DNA of 14,961 bases from CAIUSP01 sp040375675 (lineage in GTDB: Bacteria > Actinomycetota > Thermoleophilia > Solirubrobacterales > 70-9): assembly GCA_040375675.1 (NCBI GenBank), contig JBEIRY010000042.1, positions 1 through 14,961 on the forward strand, read 5' to 3'. The notes under the pieces were generated by a model that was not told where the DNA came from, made no database searches, and saw only the letters and a list, made by a program, of their open reading frames with translations. Position numbers and translations under genes: made by a program. Each line of letters starts with the position of its first letter. The stretch's first letter is position 1. This document shows, one piece after another, positions 13,089 to 14,961 of the stretch.

Positions 13089-13943
13089 TCAAGCGGCTAA
13101 CTGACTAGAGCGCTGGCGAAGAAGAAGGCTCCACGAAACGACGGTTCCCGCTGCCCCGATCGCGATCAGCAGCCAGCCGAGCCACGCGGGACCTCCATCG
13201 AAGACGAGTGAGCAGATCCCGGTCGGGATCAGCCAGATCAAGAGATCCCGGGCAAGCGTCACTGGAGGTGGAACGAGATCGGGCCTGCTGCGCGCTCGAG
13301 CAACGGCGCGGCGATCGATCCACATGGTGAGATCCAGCGCGACGATCAAAGGAAGCGTCTGGAGAATCCAGCCGGTCCAGAGATTCGTCGGATCGCGCAG
13401 GACCCACTCGCCGAAGACGGTCACGACGCTGGCAAAGAGAAGCGCGTAACCCCAGATCGGGGTGGCGAAGCGATCGAGCCTGTGCAGCAGGGCGGGATCG
13501 GCTCCCTCGAACCGCGCGGCCGTGTACTCGGCCGTGAACGGTCTGCCAACAGCCAGCGATACGAATGCGATTACCGTGAGCGTGATGTTCGAAACAGCGT
13601 CAGCGTGGTTGGAAAACCAACCTTCCACCAGACGATCGCCGAAGAACGCCACCAGCACGATCACACCGAAGAGGACCGCATCTGAAACCTCGAAGACCTT
13701 TGGGTCCTCTCCGCGCAGCCAGGAGGCAGCGACCAACGCGAGACTCAAACCGAAAGCGAGCCAGGCGGTTGCCATGAAGCCCAGCGGAGTGAGCAGAAAT
13801 GAGAACGCAAACCACGGAATCAGCGCGGTTACCGGATCGTCGAGGAATCTCAGCAGGCCATCGGGGTGCTCCAGTTCACGATCGGGATCGATCTCGTGCG
13901 CTCTGTGCGAAGAGATACCTTTGGGAGAGCCCGAGTCGCTCAC
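13089..13943 (-). CDS. Multi-pass membrane protein of unknown function
   Basis: This 284-residue protein has a polar N-terminus of about 35 residues followed by about eight hydrophobic segments, near residues 38-56, 58-75, 87-102, 115-133, 163-180, 190-208, 230-247 and 254-275. Between the fourth and fifth is the conspicuous SLAVGRPFTAEYTAARFE, which seems family-specific; I cannot give the family a name. No catalytic or binding motif is visible. The start is a GTG without ribosome binding site; TAGCCT stands 7 bases upstream (13951-13956), again a leaderless arrangement. The diguanylate cyclase gene ends 43 bases upstream on the same strand, and the lipoprotein gene converges from the other side. 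Confidence 0.75.
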   Translation of the reverse strand: MSDSGSPKGISSHRAHEIDPDRELEHPDGLLRFLDDPVTALIPWFAFSFLLTPLGFMATAWLAFGLSLALVAASWLRGEDPKVFEVSDAVLFGVIVLVAFFGDRLVEGWFSNHADAVSNITLTVIAFVSLAVGRPFTAEYTAARFEGADPALLHRLDRFATPIWGYALLFASVVTVFGEWVLRDPTNLWTGWILQTLPLIVALDLTMWIDRRAVARARSRPDLVPPPVTLARDLLIWLIPTGICSLVFDGGPAWLGWLLIAIGAAGTVVSWSLLLRQRSSQLAA

Positions 13944-13950
13944 ACCGCTC

Positions 13951-13956
13951 AGGCTA
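13951..13956 (-). promoter_or_regulatory. -10 box (TAGCCT) for a leaderless membrane-protein transcript
   Basis: TAGCCT on the minus strand ends exactly 7 bases before the GTG at 13941-13943, the spacing expected if transcription starts at the start codon. No ribosome binding site is seen. The match is only to TANNNT. Confidence 0.35.
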
Positions 13957-13986
13957 CCCGGAGCGTCGAAAGAAGCGGCTCAGCCT

Positions 13987-14961
13987 CTAGCCGACCACTA
14001 CGCAGTCGCCGCCTTGGCCTTTGGCGTCGTACATCGCCTTGTCGGCTGACTCGAATACCTGCTCCCAGGTAACCGCAGACTCACCGATCAAAAGAGCTCC
14101 CACCGAGGCGTGAGCTTCGGCTTGGGCACCAACATCGAGGTCGAGATCGGCGATGGCATGGCGGACTCTCTCGGCAGCATGCTCGAGTTGCGGCTCCTGG
14201 CAGTGGGGGATCAGCGCACCGAACTCATCTCCCCCGATACGGGAAACCATGTCCTCGGGCCGAAGCGCTGACTTCGCCGCACTGGCTGCAGCAACCAGGA
14301 CCTTGTCCCCGACTTGATGGCCGAAGGTGTCGTTGATCGGTTTGAAGCCGTCGAGATCGAAGAGGATCAGCCCGAATGGACGGGCATCGGAGCCACGTGA
14401 GGTGATCAAACGCTCGCCGAACTGCTCGAAAGCAGCACGGTTGGGAAGCCCTGTTAGATGGTCCACGAGTGAGCGAGCGACCAGCCGCTCCCGCGATGCG
14501 ACCTGAGCGAGAGCCGTCGAAAGTGAACTCAATCGGTCGGTCACCTCGCGAAGCTGTACAAGCGGATTCAGCCCCTCGATGTCCATCTGCGAGGCGACAC
14601 TCACCGTCAACAGCCCGAACTCCTCGTCTCCCGCCACGAGCGGCGAACACACGGTCGCATAGTTGCTCGCCACTACATGCGAGCAGGAGCCGAGCTCTAG
14701 GCCGGGGCGGCTGACCTGCACTCGGCCCTCGACCAGCGCGCGACAACGTCCGCGTTCGAACGATTCCGCCTCTCTGCCCATGACGTCATTCATCCGGCCG
14801 CCAGTGAACCTCAAGCGCATCTGATCGGGGTGGTCGAGGTCGGAAAGATAGAGAGCGCACTTGGCCGGCGGGAAGAGCTCGCGTATCGCCGAGTCGACTA
14901 CGCCGAACGAACCCGAGAGGCTCGTCTGGTCGAGTACCTCCTGAGTGGTCTTGACCAGCAA
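13987..14961 (-). CDS. GAF-GGDEF diguanylate cyclase, 5' end at window edge
   Basis: The protein makes cyclic di-GMP from two GTP. At least 324 residues are visible, open to the right edge, so the true start is probably outside. Residues about 10-150 form a GAF domain with Cys73, Cys93, His95 and Cys105 in a Cys...Cys-x-His...Cys arrangement common to such GAF-GGDEF proteins. A helical linker follows (about 130-165). The GGDEF domain opens with DHLTGLPNRAAFEQF, has FDLDGFKPINDTFGHQVGD and an intact active site RIGGDEF (243-247), and ends with SADKAMYDAKGQGGD. An inhibitory I-site RPED (234-237) stands five residues before GGDEF, so product inhibition is likely. No membrane segment is visible in this part. 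It lies 43 bases upstream of the membrane protein gene on the same strand. Confidence 0.92.
   Translation of the reverse strand: MLVKTTQEVLDQTSLSGSFGVVDSAIRELFPPAKCALYLSDLDHPDQMRLRFTGGRMNDVMGREAESFERGRCRALVEGRVQVSRPGLELGSCSHVVASNYATVCSPLVAGDEEFGLLTVSVASQMDIEGLNPLVQLREVTDRLSSLSTALAQVASRERLVARSLVDHLTGLPNRAAFEQFGERLITSRGSDARPFGLILFDLDGFKPINDTFGHQVGDKVLVAAASAAKSALRPEDMVSRIGGDEFGALIPHCQEPQLEHAAERVRHAIADLDLDVGAQAEAHASVGALLIGESAVTWEQVFESADKAMYDAKGQGGDCVVVG

Overview
The window is high-GC chromosomal DNA, probably from an actinobacterium and possibly from the Thermoleophilia/Solirubrobacterales side. That placement rests on GTG starts, several starts that look leaderless (a -10 box a few bases before the codon, no ribosome binding site), two tRNAs without encoded CCA, a family-5 uracil-DNA glycosylase, FolE2 and PgsA. 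It is an inference, not a taxonomic match. I see no rRNA, CRISPR array, insertion sequence, integrase or phage gene, and no gene-free stretch over 300 bases.

Left part (1-5190): on the minus strand, a classical SDR and an NAD-dependent sugar epimerase form a 3-base-spaced pair. They are followed by tRNA-Thr(GGT), a strictly single-cysteine 1-Cys peroxiredoxin with its own promoter, a GT4-type glycosyltransferase, and a TupA-like ATP-grasp protein cut by the window edge. The glycosyltransferase, ATP-grasp protein and epimerase suggest surface polysaccharide synthesis. On the plus strand, purU (formyltetrahydrofolate deformylase) starts face to face with the SDR gene, and tRNA-Tyr(GTA) follows it.

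Middle part (5199-10096): a minus-strand series, read from its promoter side, encodes a two-helix membrane protein, a secreted formylglycine-type sulfatase, a protein with beta-propeller-like repeats, and a YHYH-domain lipoprotein. This is the least understood part and the best candidate for an uncharacterised envelope function. A long hairpin closes it against tRNA-Tyr.

Right part (10100-14961): folE2 (zinc-independent type IB GTP cyclohydrolase) is on the plus strand with a structured leader, and converges on pgsA and a family-5 uracil-DNA glycosylase. Then come a plus-strand lipoprotein with an NTF2-like domain, a minus-strand multi-pass membrane protein, and a GAF-GGDEF diguanylate cyclase that reaches the right edge.

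Most genes are ordinary housekeeping or envelope genes. The more unusual points are the interlocked start codons of purU and the SDR gene, the sulfatase/propeller/YHYH cluster, hairpins that overlap stop codons at convergent gene ends, and the repeated leaderless-type starts.
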